This document shows, in pieces, positions 16,331 through 24,147 of a DNA stretch of 64,000 nt; within the stretch, counting starts at the first letter, position 1, and every line of letters starts with the position of its first letter. The DNA is from Allopusillimonas soli. Its GTDB lineage: Bacteria > Pseudomonadota > Gammaproteobacteria > Burkholderiales > Burkholderiaceae_B. Location: the NCBI RefSeq assembly GCF_004153445.1, contig NZ_SDQC01000004.1, forward strand, positions 62,001 through 126,000, read 5' to 3'. Under the pieces are notes generated by a model. That model was given only the letters and a program-made list of their open reading frames with translations, was not told the DNA's origin and made no database searches. The translations under genes and the position numbers were made by a program.

Positions 16331-18763
16331 CTATGCGCTCAGCGTCTCGAACTCACGGCGCGCGGGCGTTGCCTGGATGCGCTCGGCCCATGGATCGGTG
16401 TGGAAGGACAGCGCAAACTTCAGCCGTGCATACAGCGCGGCACGCAGCGCAGCATCCTCCACCACGCGTGACTTGGCATGCGCCAGGCCGACCCGGGCGA
16501 GATAATGGCAGGTGCGCTCCAGATAGAAACCTTCCTCCCGATACAGCTGCAGAAATGCACCGCAGTATTCCAGCACTTCGTCGGGCGTCTGTACTTTCGC
16601 GAAGAACTGCGCAACCTCTGTCTTGATGCCGCCGTTGCCGCCCACGTACAGTTCCCAACCCGAGTCCACGGCAATGATGCCGATATCCTTGATGCCGGAT
16701 TCGGCGCAGTTGCGCGGGCATCCGGATACGGCCAGCTTTACCTTGTGCGGGCTGCCCATGCCCACCAGATCTTTTTCAAGGGCAATGCCCATTGCGGTTG
16801 AGTCCTGCGTGCCGAAACGGCAGAATTCCTTGCCCACGCAGGTCTTCACGGTGCGCAGACCCTTGGCGTAGGCATGGCCCGATGGCATGTCCAGATCCTT
16901 CCAGACAGCGGGCAGGTCCTGCTTGCGCACACCCAGCAGATCGATGCGCTGGCCTCCAGTGACTTTCACCATGGGCACTTTGTAGCGGTCGGCCACATCG
17001 GCGATGCGGCGCAGTTCGGCGGGCGTTGTTACGCCGCCCCACATGCGCGGCACTACGGAATACGTGCCATCCTTCTGGATGTTGGCGTGGGCGCGCTCGT
17101 TGATCAGGCGCGACTGGCCATCGTCGCGCGCTTCGCCAGGCCACGTGGACAGCACGTAATAGTTCAGTGCCGGGCGGCAGCTGGCGCAGCCGTCCGGGGA
17201 GCGCCATTCGAGAAAATGCATGGCGGCTGCTACGCTGGTCAGATGCTGTTCGCGGATGGCCTTGCGCACCTCTGCATGGGTATAGTCAGCGCAGCCGCAA
17301 ATGGCTTTTTCTGTGGAGGGCTTGATGTCGGCGGCACCTCCCACGCAGTTCACCAGTATCTGCTCGACCAGGCCCGTGCACGAGCCACAAGAGCTGGCGG
17401 CCTTGGTGTGCTTCTTGATTTCATCCACTGTGAACAGGCCCTGTTCGCGGATGGCCTTGACGATGGTGCCTTTGCATACGCCGTTGCAGCCGCAGATCTC
17501 GGCGCTGTCCGGCAGGCCTGCCACGCTGTTCTCTCCGGCATGCCCGGTGTCTCCGACCGCGCTCTCGCCAAACATCAGATGGTCACGCAGACCGGTTATG
17601 GCTTTGCCTTCTCGGATCAAGCGAAAGTACCAGGCGCCGTCGACCGTGTCGCCGTAGAGGCACGCGCCCACCAGTTTGTCGTCCTGGATCACCAGCTTTT
17701 TGTAGACGCCACCCACCGGGTCGGCCAGCGTAATGGCTTCCGTCTGCGGGCCGCCCATGAAGTCGCCGGCTGAGAAGACGTCAATGCCGGTGACTTTGAG
17801 CTTGGTGGAGGTAATGCTGCCGGCATAGCGGCCTATGCCCAGCATGGCAAGGTGATTGGCGGCAACGCGCGCCTGTTCAAACAGCGGCGCCACCAGCCCG
17901 TAGGCGGTGCCGCGATGGCTGACGCATTCGCCCACGGCATAGATGCGCGGATCGAAAGTCTGCAAGGTGTCGTTGACCACCACACCGCGATCTGTGTGCA
18001 GGCCGGCGCTTTCGGCCAGCGCGGTATCGGGCCGTATGCCCGCGGCCATTACCACCAGGTCCGTGTCGATCTGGCTGCCGTCCGCGAAGCGAATGCCGCA
18101 CACGGCGCCATGCGCATTGCCGAGAATGGCTTCAGTCTGGCATCCCATGAGGAACTTGAGGCCGCGCTCCTGGAGATGGGTGCGAAGTAGCGCGGCGGCA
18201 TCGCCATCCAACTGCCTGTCCAGCAGCGCATCGCCCAGATGCACCACGGTCACATCCATGCCGCGCACAGCGAGCCCATTCGCGGCTTCGAGTCCCAGCA
18301 GCCCGCCGCCGATGACGGTGGCGCGCTGCAGGCGGCCGGCGGCCTCGATCATGCGGTTGACGTCGCCGATATCGCGAAAGGCGACCACACCATCCAGGTC
18401 CTTGCCAGGCACCGGCAGGATGAACGGGCGCGATCCGGTCGCCAGCAGCAGGCGGTCGTACTGCGCCGTCAGGCCTGTGTCGGTTGAGACTGTCCGCCGG
18501 CCCCGGTCTATGCGCGTGATGGTGCTGCCGGTATGCAAGGCGATATCGTTGTCCCGGTACCAGTCCAGGTCGTTGAGCACGATATCAGTTAGCGTCTGTT
18601 CTCCAGTCAGGACCGGCGAGAGCAGGATGCGGTTGTAGTTCGGGTGTGGTTCGGCGCCGAATACTGTGATGTCGTAAAGATCCGGGTCGATCTTGAGCAG
18701 TTCTTCGAGGGTACGTATGCCGGCCATGCCATTGCCGACGACGACGAGTCTATGTTTCTTCAT
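16331..18763 (-). CDS. nirB: Nitrite reductase [NAD(P)H] large subunit
   Basis: An 810-residue siroheme flavoprotein that reduces nitrite to ammonium in six electrons. In order: an FAD/NAD Rossmann part (V-V-V-G-N-G-M-A-G at about 6-14), a BFD-type [2Fe-2S] region (C-G-C-N-G-V-C-K-G ... S-S-C-G-S-C), and the C-terminal siroheme/[4Fe-4S] half with T-C-V-G-K-E-F-C-R-F-G and S-G-C-P-R-N-C-A-E-S-G. The start M-K-K-H-R-L-V-V-V-G at 18763 was chosen because the extension to 18940 would run across the promoter. A sigma-54 promoter lies about 65-80 nt upstream. Confidence 0.97.
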   Translation of the reverse strand: MKKHRLVVVGNGMAGIRTLEELLKIDPDLYDITVFGAEPHPNYNRILLSPVLTGEQTLTDIVLNDLDWYRDNDIALHTGSTITRIDRGRRTVSTDTGLTAQYDRLLLATGSRPFILPVPGKDLDGVVAFRDIGDVNRMIEAAGRLQRATVIGGGLLGLEAANGLAVRGMDVTVVHLGDALLDRQLDGDAAALLRTHLQERGLKFLMGCQTEAILGNAHGAVCGIRFADGSQIDTDLVVMAAGIRPDTALAESAGLHTDRGVVVNDTLQTFDPRIYAVGECVSHRGTAYGLVAPLFEQARVAANHLAMLGIGRYAGSITSTKLKVTGIDVFSAGDFMGGPQTEAITLADPVGGVYKKLVIQDDKLVGACLYGDTVDGAWYFRLIREGKAITGLRDHLMFGESAVGDTGHAGENSVAGLPDSAEICGCNGVCKGTIVKAIREQGLFTVDEIKKHTKAASSCGSCTGLVEQILVNCVGGAADIKPSTEKAICGCADYTHAEVRKAIREQHLTSVAAAMHFLEWRSPDGCASCRPALNYYVLSTWPGEARDDGQSRLINERAHANIQKDGTYSVVPRMWGGVTTPAELRRIADVADRYKVPMVKVTGGQRIDLLGVRKQDLPAVWKDLDMPSGHAYAKGLRTVKTCVGKEFCRFGTQDSTAMGIALEKDLVGMGSPHKVKLAVSGCPRNCAESGIKDIGIIAVDSGWELYVGGNGGIKTEVAQFFAKVQTPDEVLEYCGAFLQLYREEGFYLERTCHYLARVGLAHAKSRVVEDAALRAALYARLKFALSFHTDPWAERIQATPARREFETLSA

Positions 18764-18828
18764 GAAGTTGCAAACCGATAGCGGGGTTGGCGGACGCGCG
18801 GTCGATGGGCGCCCTTGCTTCACGTTCA

Positions 18829-18844
18829 CGCAAGTTCCATGCCA
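18829..18844 (-). promoter_or_regulatory. Sigma-54 (RpoN) promoter of nirB
   Basis: On the minus strand the bases read TGGCATGGAACTTGCG, against the consensus TGGCAY-R-N4-TTGCW. The invariant GG (-24) and GC (-12) are exactly 12 bp apart. Transcription would begin near 18818, leaving a leader of about 55 nt before nirB. Confidence 0.8.
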
Positions 18845-18906
18845 ATCGCTTCCGCCGTCGCGCAGGGCGCGCGAGGCGGGCCAGCGCCGCGCGCCATTGT
18901 TGCCCT

Positions 18907-18921
18907 GCACCAACACCGTGC
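18907..18921. promoter_or_regulatory. NtrC-like enhancer site 1
   Basis: GCACCAACACCGTGC keeps both NtrC half-sites, GCACC and GTGC, with a 6-bp spacer. It differs at two positions from the classical enterobacterial glnA site as I remember it. Its centre is about 96 bp upstream of the predicted nirB start point, the usual enhancer distance. Confidence 0.65.
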
Positions 18922-18936
18922 GCAATCCGGTGCATG

Positions 18937-18951
18937 GCACCGCCCGTGTGC
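18937..18951. promoter_or_regulatory. NtrC-like enhancer site 2
   Basis: GCACCGCCCGTGTGC has the same GCACC-N6-GTGC layout as site 1. Its centre is 30 bp from that of site 1, about three helical turns, the spacing expected for two cooperating NtrC dimers. It abuts the dinB -10 box. Confidence 0.55.
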
Positions 18952-18958
18952 CTTGACC

Positions 18959-18964
18959 TATAAT
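18959..18964 (+). promoter_or_regulatory. dinB promoter -10 box
   Basis: A perfect TATAAT. No good -35 box is visible 17 bp upstream, where the second NtrC-like site sits. The box contains the A and T of an in-frame ATG (18963), so that codon cannot be the working dinB start if this promoter is used. Confidence 0.6.
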
Positions 18965-18966
18965 GC

Positions 18967-18982
18967 CTGTCTATTCATACAG
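18967..18982. promoter_or_regulatory. LexA (SOS) box of dinB
   Basis: CTGTCTATTCATACAG is a perfect CTGT-N8-ACAG LexA operator. It lies immediately downstream of the TATAAT, over the expected transcription start, the position where LexA blocks RNA polymerase. It predicts damage-inducible dinB. Confidence 0.85.
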
Positions 18983-18995
18983 CCGCGCCGCCGCC

Positions 18996-20168
18996 ATGGA
19001 GCCTCCTTCCGCAGCCGCCCCCGCCTGTGCCGCGCCATCCCGACGCGTTGCCCATCTCGACATGGACGCCTTCTATGCGTCGGTGGAATTGCTGCGCTAT
19101 CCGGAGCTGCGCGGCCTCCCCGTCGTCATAGGCGCCGGCACCCGGTACCAGCCGCACGTCAATGCGGATGGCAGCCGCAGCTTTCACCGCCTGCGCACCT
19201 ATGCGGGACGGGGCGTGGTCACCACGTCCACATACGAGGCGCGTGCGCTGGGCGTGTTTTCCGCCATGGGCATGATGAAAGCCGCCCAGTTGGCGCCGGA
19301 TGCGGTTCTGCTGCCGGTCGATTTTGCGGCCTATCGCGACTGTTCGCGCCGCTTCAAGCAGGCCGTGGCGGCCATTGCGCCGCACATCGAAGACCGCGGC
19401 ATCGATGAAATCTATATCGACCTGACTGCGCTGCCCGAAGACAGCCTGACGCTTGCGCGGCGCCTGAAAGAAGCGGTCAAGCAGGCCACCGGGCTCAGCT
19501 GCTCCATCGGTATTTCGCCCAACAAGCTGCTTTCCAAGCTGGCTTCCGAGCTGGACAAGCCCGATGGCATCACCATCATCGGACCGGGCGATCTGCAGCG
19601 CCGCATCTGGCCACTGGATGTCAGCAAGGTCAATGGCATCGGCCCCAAGGCCACAGAGCGCCTGCGCGCGCTTGGCATAGACACGATTGCACGTTTGGCG
19701 CAGACGCCTCCCGCTCTGCTGCAGGCGCAGTTCGGGCTGAGCTATGCGCGCTGGCTGCTCGATGTAACCCAAGGTGTGGACGACAGGCCGGTGCGCACAT
19801 GGTCCGTGCCCAAGTCCATAAGCCGCGAGACAACCTTCGAGCGTGACCTGGATGTGCGGCGCGACCGGGCCGAGCTTTCAACCATACTTGTGCGCCTCTG
19901 CACCCAGTTGGAGGGCGACCTGGAGCGCAAAGGCTATCTGGGGCGCACGGTCGGGGTGAAACTGCGCTTCGATGATTTCCGCACCGTGACGCGCGACCTG
20001 ACGCTGCCGGATGCCGTTGCCGATGCGGCCGCCTTGCTGCGCGGGGCTCGCGCCTGTCTCAAGCGCATTGCATTCGACCATAGGCTTCGCTTGCTCGGCG
20101 TGCGCATCAGCGCGCTCGAAAAGCGGAACGATTCCACGCGTGCCGGGACCCAGCTCAGCCTGTACTGA
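18996..20168 (+). CDS. dinB: DNA polymerase IV (Y-family)
   Basis: A 390-residue translesion polymerase. The catalytic boxes are V-A-H-L-D-M-D-A-F-Y-A-S-V-E (about 17-30) and D-R-G-I-D-E-I-Y-I-D-L-T. They are followed by a helix-hairpin-helix region (V-N-G-I-G-P-K-A-T-E-R-L) and a C-terminal little-finger domain. A segment of about 25 residues after V-V-I-G-A-G (Y-Q-P-H-V-N-A-D-G) is extra compared with E. coli DinB. The start was set to ATG 18996 because the upstream ATG at 18963 lies inside the -10 box and ahead of the LexA operator. No strong ribosome-binding site is visible. Confidence 0.94.
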   Translation: MEPPSAAAPACAAPSRRVAHLDMDAFYASVELLRYPELRGLPVVIGAGTRYQPHVNADGSRSFHRLRTYAGRGVVTTSTYEARALGVFSAMGMMKAAQLAPDAVLLPVDFAAYRDCSRRFKQAVAAIAPHIEDRGIDEIYIDLTALPEDSLTLARRLKEAVKQATGLSCSIGISPNKLLSKLASELDKPDGITIIGPGDLQRRIWPLDVSKVNGIGPKATERLRALGIDTIARLAQTPPALLQAQFGLSYARWLLDVTQGVDDRPVRTWSVPKSISRETTFERDLDVRRDRAELSTILVRLCTQLEGDLERKGYLGRTVGVKLRFDDFRTVTRDLTLPDAVADAAALLRGARACLKRIAFDHRLRLLGVRISALEKRNDSTRAGTQLSLY

Positions 20169-20257
20169 AGAAGGTGGGGAAGGCAGCGTCTGCGGCCGCC
20201 GGCACGCCCTGTGTGCAGGCGCAACACTAATAACAAAACAAACAGAGTCTGCGCTAC

Positions 20258-20284
20258 ACTTATTTCAACGAGAAATATATAAGT
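20258..20284. promoter_or_regulatory. AT-rich inverted repeat upstream of the ABC transporter genes
   Basis: ACTTAT (20258-20263) and ATAAGT (20279-20284) are separated by 15 nt inside a conspicuously AT-rich patch of an otherwise GC-rich intergenic region. It may be an operator or part of the promoter. No regulator gene is adjacent. Confidence 0.35.
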
Positions 20285-20337
20285 AAGTATCCATTCGTTA
20301 TGTATTGGGTGCGGGGCTTGCTAGCATGTGGATTCCG

Positions 20338-20377
20338 GCAGGTCGGAGGGCGGCGATGGTGCACTGCCCCGACCTGC
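20338..20377 (+). promoter_or_regulatory. Stem-loop in the leader of the ABC binding-protein gene
   Basis: GCAGGTCG (20338-20345) pairs with CGACCTGC (20370-20377), and GGGC (20348-20351) pairs with GCCC (20366-20369): 12 bp with a 2-nt bulge and a 14-nt loop. It ends 29 nt before the ATG, just ahead of a CTTTTT run and the AGGA ribosome-binding site. It could be an attenuator or a transcript-stabilising stem. Confidence 0.5.
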
Positions 20378-20406
20378 TTCAACGCTTTTTCCGCAGGACA
20401 GAATCA

Positions 20407-21219
20407 ATGAAGCTTTCCGCATTGCTGCGCGGCCTCGCAGCCGCCGTTATCGTCGTTACCCCGTTGTTGGCCGCGCCGCTGGCGCAGGCTGCCGGCTTGC
20501 TTGATACGGTCAAGGAGCGCGGCGCCTTGATCGTTGGTCTGGAAGGCACCTACCCTCCCTTCAATTATGTCGATGCCAAGACGGGCGAGCTGGACGGTTT
20601 CGACGTCGATGTCGCAAAACTCATTGCCGAGCGCCTGGGCGTCAAGGCGGAGTTTGTGAAGACGGAATGGAGCGCCATCCTGGCGGGGCTGGGCTCGGGC
20701 AAGTTTGATGTCATTGTCAATCAGGTCGGCATTACCGATGCGCGCAAAAAGGCCTTCGATTTCTCGGTGCCCTACGTGGCCTCCAGCCCGCAGCTCATCC
20801 TGCGCAAGGATGACGACAGCCAGTACAAGACTTTCGCCGACCTGAAGGGCAAGAAGCTGGGGGTGGGCCAAGGCAGCAACTACGAGGCGCTCGCCAAGGC
20901 GCAGGAAGGCGTCATCGTCAAGAGCTACCCGGGCGCGCCCGAGTATCTTTCCGATCTGGTCAACCGGCGCATCGATGCGGCGCTCAACGACCAGCTCATG
21001 ACAGCCTACCTGGTCAAGACCGCCAATCTGCCCATTCGGGGTGGCGCCATCGTGGGAGAGCCACGCTTCAACGGAATTCCGTTCCGCAAGGGCAATCCCA
21101 AATTCGAAGCGGCCATCAACAAGGCATTGCAGGACGCCTTTGCGGACGGCTCGTTCGCCCGCATTTCCACCAAGTGGTTCGGCATTGATGTCAGCAAGGT
21201 GCGCAAGCCCGGGCAGTAA
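20407..21219 (+). CDS. Amino-acid ABC transporter substrate-binding protein
   Basis: A 270-residue periplasmic type 3 (SBP_bac_3) protein. A signal peptide ending near A-Q-A (about 26-28) precedes a first lobe opening with T-V-K-E-R-G-A-L-I-V-G-L-E-G-T-Y-P-P-F-N-Y, a block typical of cystine and polar amino-acid binders such as TcyJ/FliY. ATG 20407 has AGGA 8 nt upstream; the extension to 20305 was rejected because it covers the leader stem-loop and hides the signal peptide. It is followed after 6 nt by a permease gene, but no ATPase gene is present. Confidence 0.93.
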   Translation: MKLSALLRGLAAAVIVVTPLLAAPLAQAAGLLDTVKERGALIVGLEGTYPPFNYVDAKTGELDGFDVDVAKLIAERLGVKAEFVKTEWSAILAGLGSGKFDVIVNQVGITDARKKAFDFSVPYVASSPQLILRKDDDSQYKTFADLKGKKLGVGQGSNYEALAKAQEGVIVKSYPGAPEYLSDLVNRRIDAALNDQLMTAYLVKTANLPIRGGAIVGEPRFNGIPFRKGNPKFEAAINKALQDAFADGSFARISTKWFGIDVSKVRKPGQ

Positions 21220-21225
21220 GCGGCC

Positions 21226-21888
21226 ATGAATCTCGTCGACCTGCTGGCCCTGGCCGCGCCCATCCTGCTCAAGGGCACGCTCTATACGCTCATCTTCGCA
21301 TTCTCGGCGATGTTCGGCGGGCTGGTGGTGGGTTTTATCCTTGCCGTGGCCCGCATCATTCCCAGCCGGGCGGTGCAGGTGCCAGCGATCGTGTACGTCA
21401 GCATGATGCGCGGCACGCCGCTGCTGGTGCAGGTGTTCATCATCTACTACGGCCTGCCCAGTATAGGGATTTCATTCGAGCCGCTGACGGCGGGCATCAT
21501 TGCCCTGAGCCTGAACGCCGGCGCCTATATTTCCGAGAGCCTGCGCGGCGCGATTCAGGGGATTTCCGCAGGACAGTGGTCGGCAGGGTACAGCCTGGGA
21601 CTGAATTATTGGCAGAACCTGCGTTATGTCGTTTTGCCGCAGGCGCTTCGGCTTGCGGTTCCCGCCATGAGCAACTCCCTGATCAGCCTGATCAAGGATA
21701 CGTCGCTGGTGTCTGTCATCACGGTCACGGAACTGCTGCTGGCCACCAAGGATGTCATCGCCACCACATTCCAGCCACTGCCGCTATATCTGGCGGCTGC
21801 GGCCATCTACTGGGTGCTCTGTTTGATACTGGAGCAGGTGCAGGCGCGTCTGGAAAGGCATTTCGGGCGTGCCACCCGCAGCGCCTGA
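21226..21888 (+). CDS. Amino-acid ABC transporter permease (HisM/YecS type)
   Basis: A 220-residue inner-membrane protein with about five helices and the permease coupling (EAA) loop near I-S-A-G-Q-W-S-A-G-Y-S-L-G-L (about 110-125). M-R-G-T-P-L-L-V-Q-V-F-I-I-Y-Y is the standard polar amino-acid permease block. It should form a homodimeric channel with the preceding binding protein. The partner ATPase (TcyN/GlnQ type) is not encoded next to it; the following gene is convergent. Confidence 0.93.
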   Translation: MNLVDLLALAAPILLKGTLYTLIFAFSAMFGGLVVGFILAVARIIPSRAVQVPAIVYVSMMRGTPLLVQVFIIYYGLPSIGISFEPLTAGIIALSLNAGAYISESLRGAIQGISAGQWSAGYSLGLNYWQNLRYVVLPQALRLAVPAMSNSLISLIKDTSLVSVITVTELLLATKDVIATTFQPLPLYLAAAAIYWVLCLILEQVQARLERHFGRATRSA

Positions 21889-21895
21889 GGCCGCA

Positions 21896-22777
21896 CTACA
21901 AATCGTATTCCGGCTCCACCGCATCGCCCACGCATAAGATGGCGCCCGGCCCCGCCCCGCCGACCACCGCGTTCACGCCAAACAGTACACCTTCGGGAAA
22001 CTGACGATGCCTCGCCAGGGTGATGCCAGGCTCAGGAGCCGATATAGCCGTGGCTTGATCTATGTTGGGGATGGGGCAGCGGGCGCACCGCTTGACGAAT
22101 GCGAAGGTGAGCGAGCCGATTTGCATGCCGCCCAGATAGTCTTCTTCGTAGCCGTCCAGCCCTTCCACCACGATACTGGGCCGGAAGCGGTTCATGGGCA
22201 CGGGCGCCACGCTTCTTTCGGCGAGCTGCTGGTTCAATTCGTCCAGCGAGCCCTGATTGCAGATCAGAAAAGGAAAGCCATCGGCAAATCCGAACTGATG
22301 GCGGGCTGGAAATCCGGGTGCCCAGGCCTGATGACGCTCGCGCCAGAAGTCGACATGATCCGGGCTGGCAATGCGCTGCGCTTCGGGGTGCACCCGCAGC
22401 AGGCGGCAGGGTACGCCAAGGAAGGTCTCCAGCCATTGGGCCGCGGCGTCGCCTTCATCGAAGCCCAGTGTGTCGGCCGCCCAGATGCGCACATGAACAC
22501 GCGGTGGGTGCGCCGTGTCGACCAGCCAGGGAATGACGATTGCCGGCATGCCTGGGGCGTTCAGTGTGAGGTCGCCATGAGTGCCGTGCTGGAGGCTGGG
22601 CTGTATCAGCGCCATGCGCGCGCAGGTGCGCTGCGTCATGAAAATACCCTGGTGGTCAACGATGACCCATTGGCGATCCAGCGGCATGCCGCCCTGGCTG
22701 ACGGCGGCTTCTTCGTGGCTGATGCCGGCGCAGGATTTGACCGGATAACTGTGCAGACTGAGAATGCGAACGCTCAT
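21896..22777 (-). CDS. MOSC domain-containing protein (YcbX-like)
   Basis: A 293-residue protein with an N-terminal MOSC beta-barrel ([12 protein letters not shown]) and a C-terminal MOSC domain with [11 protein letters not shown] and K-R-C-A-R-C. The last cysteine corresponds to the conserved Mo-cofactor or sulfur-carrying Cys of MOSC proteins. Relatives such as YcbX act with molybdenum cofactor in reducing N-hydroxylated bases. ATG 22777 was chosen because family members begin with this short strand. It is convergent with the ABC permease. Confidence 0.87.
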   Translation of the reverse strand: MSVRILSLHSYPVKSCAGISHEEAAVSQGGMPLDRQWVIVDHQGIFMTQRTCARMALIQPSLQHGTHGDLTLNAPGMPAIVIPWLVDTAHPPRVHVRIWAADTLGFDEGDAAAQWLETFLGVPCRLLRVHPEAQRIASPDHVDFWRERHQAWAPGFPARHQFGFADGFPFLICNQGSLDELNQQLAERSVAPVPMNRFRPSIVVEGLDGYEEDYLGGMQIGSLTFAFVKRCARCPIPNIDQATAISAPEPGITLARHRQFPEGVLFGVNAVVGGAGPGAILCVGDAVEPEYDL

Positions 22778-22920
22778 GGAAACGGAAGGGGAGTGGGGAG
22801 CCGGCAACCGCGGCGGCAATATGGAAAGGTCTTCTGGCGCATAATACAGCTTTTGCCCAGACAGGCAGGTTAAAATTCCCGCATGGGCTGGCTTTCATCA
22901 CTTTTGCACAGGAAGGCATC

Positions 22921-24111
22921 ATGAACTTCGATCGGTCGGGCGCAGACGCTCTCATGGAAATCACCTCGCGGCCTGAGCTGGTTTTCGTGCGAGGCCAAGG
23001 CTCCTGGCTCGAGGACCACGAGGGCAAACGATATCTCGACTTCATCCAGGGCTGGGCGGTCAACTGCCTGGGCCATTGCCCGGAGCCCGTGGTCAAGGCG
23101 TTGCAGCAGCAGGCCGCGACGCTGCTGAATCCCTCGCCAGCCTTCTACAACGAACCGTCCATGAACCTGGCGCGGCGCATCACGTCGGCATCGTGCTTCG
23201 ATCGCGTTTTCTTTGCCAACAGTGGCGCCGAAGCCAACGAAGGCGCCATCAAGCTCGCCCGCAAGTGGGGCCAGCTCAAGCGCAACGGCGCCTATAAAAT
23301 CATCACCATGGACCACAGCTTCCATGGCCGTACGCTGGCCACGATGTCGGCCTCAGGCAAGCCGGGCTGGGACCGCATCTTCGCGCCCCAGGTCGATGGC
23401 TTTCCCAAGGCCGACCTCAACGACCTGGATTCGGTACGCGCCCTCGTCGACGACCAGACGGTGGCCATCATGCTCGAGCCGGTCCAGGGCGAAGGTGGCG
23501 TCATTCCCGCCACACGCGACTTCATGCAAGGCCTGCGCGCGCTGGCCGACGAGCACGGCCTGCTGCTCATCGTGGACGAAGTGCAGACCGGCTACGGCCG
23601 CACAGGCAAGTTGTTTGCCTACGAGCTGTCGGGCGTGGAGCCCGACATCATGACGCTGGGCAAGGGCATTGGCGCGGGCGTGCCGCTGGCTGCACTATGC
23701 GCGCGCGAGGCGGTCTCGGTATTCGCGCATGGCGACCAAGGCGGCACCTACAACGGTAATCCGCTCATGACGGCGGCCGGCATCGCCGTATTCGATACGC
23801 TGACAGCACCCGGTTTCCTGGACTCGGTGCAGGCGCGGGCACAGCAGTTGTCCGAAGGACTCTGGGATCTTTCCGCCAAGTGGGGCATGGGTGGCGAGCG
23901 TGGCGAAGGCCTGCTGCGCGCCCTGCTGCTTGGCCGCGATGAAGGCCCGGCCATTGTCGACGCCGCACGCAACTGGGCACCCGAGGGCATGTTATTGAAT
24001 GCGCCTCGCCCTAATCTGCTGCGCTTCATGCCGGCCTTGAATGTCACTGAGCAAGACATGGACACCATGCTGGCGCGCCTGGACGAAGTCATCGCCAAGG
24101 TGCGCAGCTAG
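22921..24111 (+). CDS. argD: Acetylornithine aminotransferase
   Basis: A 396-residue class III PLP aminotransferase. It shows [15 protein letters not shown], a [11 protein letters not shown] block, and the PLP lysine in [12 protein letters not shown]. It interconverts N-acetylornithine and N-acetylglutamate semialdehyde in arginine synthesis. Other acyl-ornithine or diamine aminotransferases of the class are possible alternatives. It stands alone, convergent with the downstream dehydratase gene. Confidence 0.9.
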   Translation: MNFDRSGADALMEITSRPELVFVRGQGSWLEDHEGKRYLDFIQGWAVNCLGHCPEPVVKALQQQAATLLNPSPAFYNEPSMNLARRITSASCFDRVFFANSGAEANEGAIKLARKWGQLKRNGAYKIITMDHSFHGRTLATMSASGKPGWDRIFAPQVDGFPKADLNDLDSVRALVDDQTVAIMLEPVQGEGGVIPATRDFMQGLRALADEHGLLLIVDEVQTGYGRTGKLFAYELSGVEPDIMTLGKGIGAGVPLAALCAREAVSVFAHGDQGGTYNGNPLMTAAGIAVFDTLTAPGFLDSVQARAQQLSEGLWDLSAKWGMGGERGEGLLRALLLGRDEGPAIVDAARNWAPEGMLLNAPRPNLLRFMPALNVTEQDMDTMLARLDEVIAKVRS

Positions 24112-24147
24112 GGTGCACCGGCTCGGCGCTGCGTCTGTCGTATTCTT

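Noticed and set aside
18963-18995. Upstream ATG extension of dinB
   Set aside because: The codon lies inside the TATAAT box and ahead of the LexA operator, so it would not be in the mRNA. Residues coded there do not resemble DinB.
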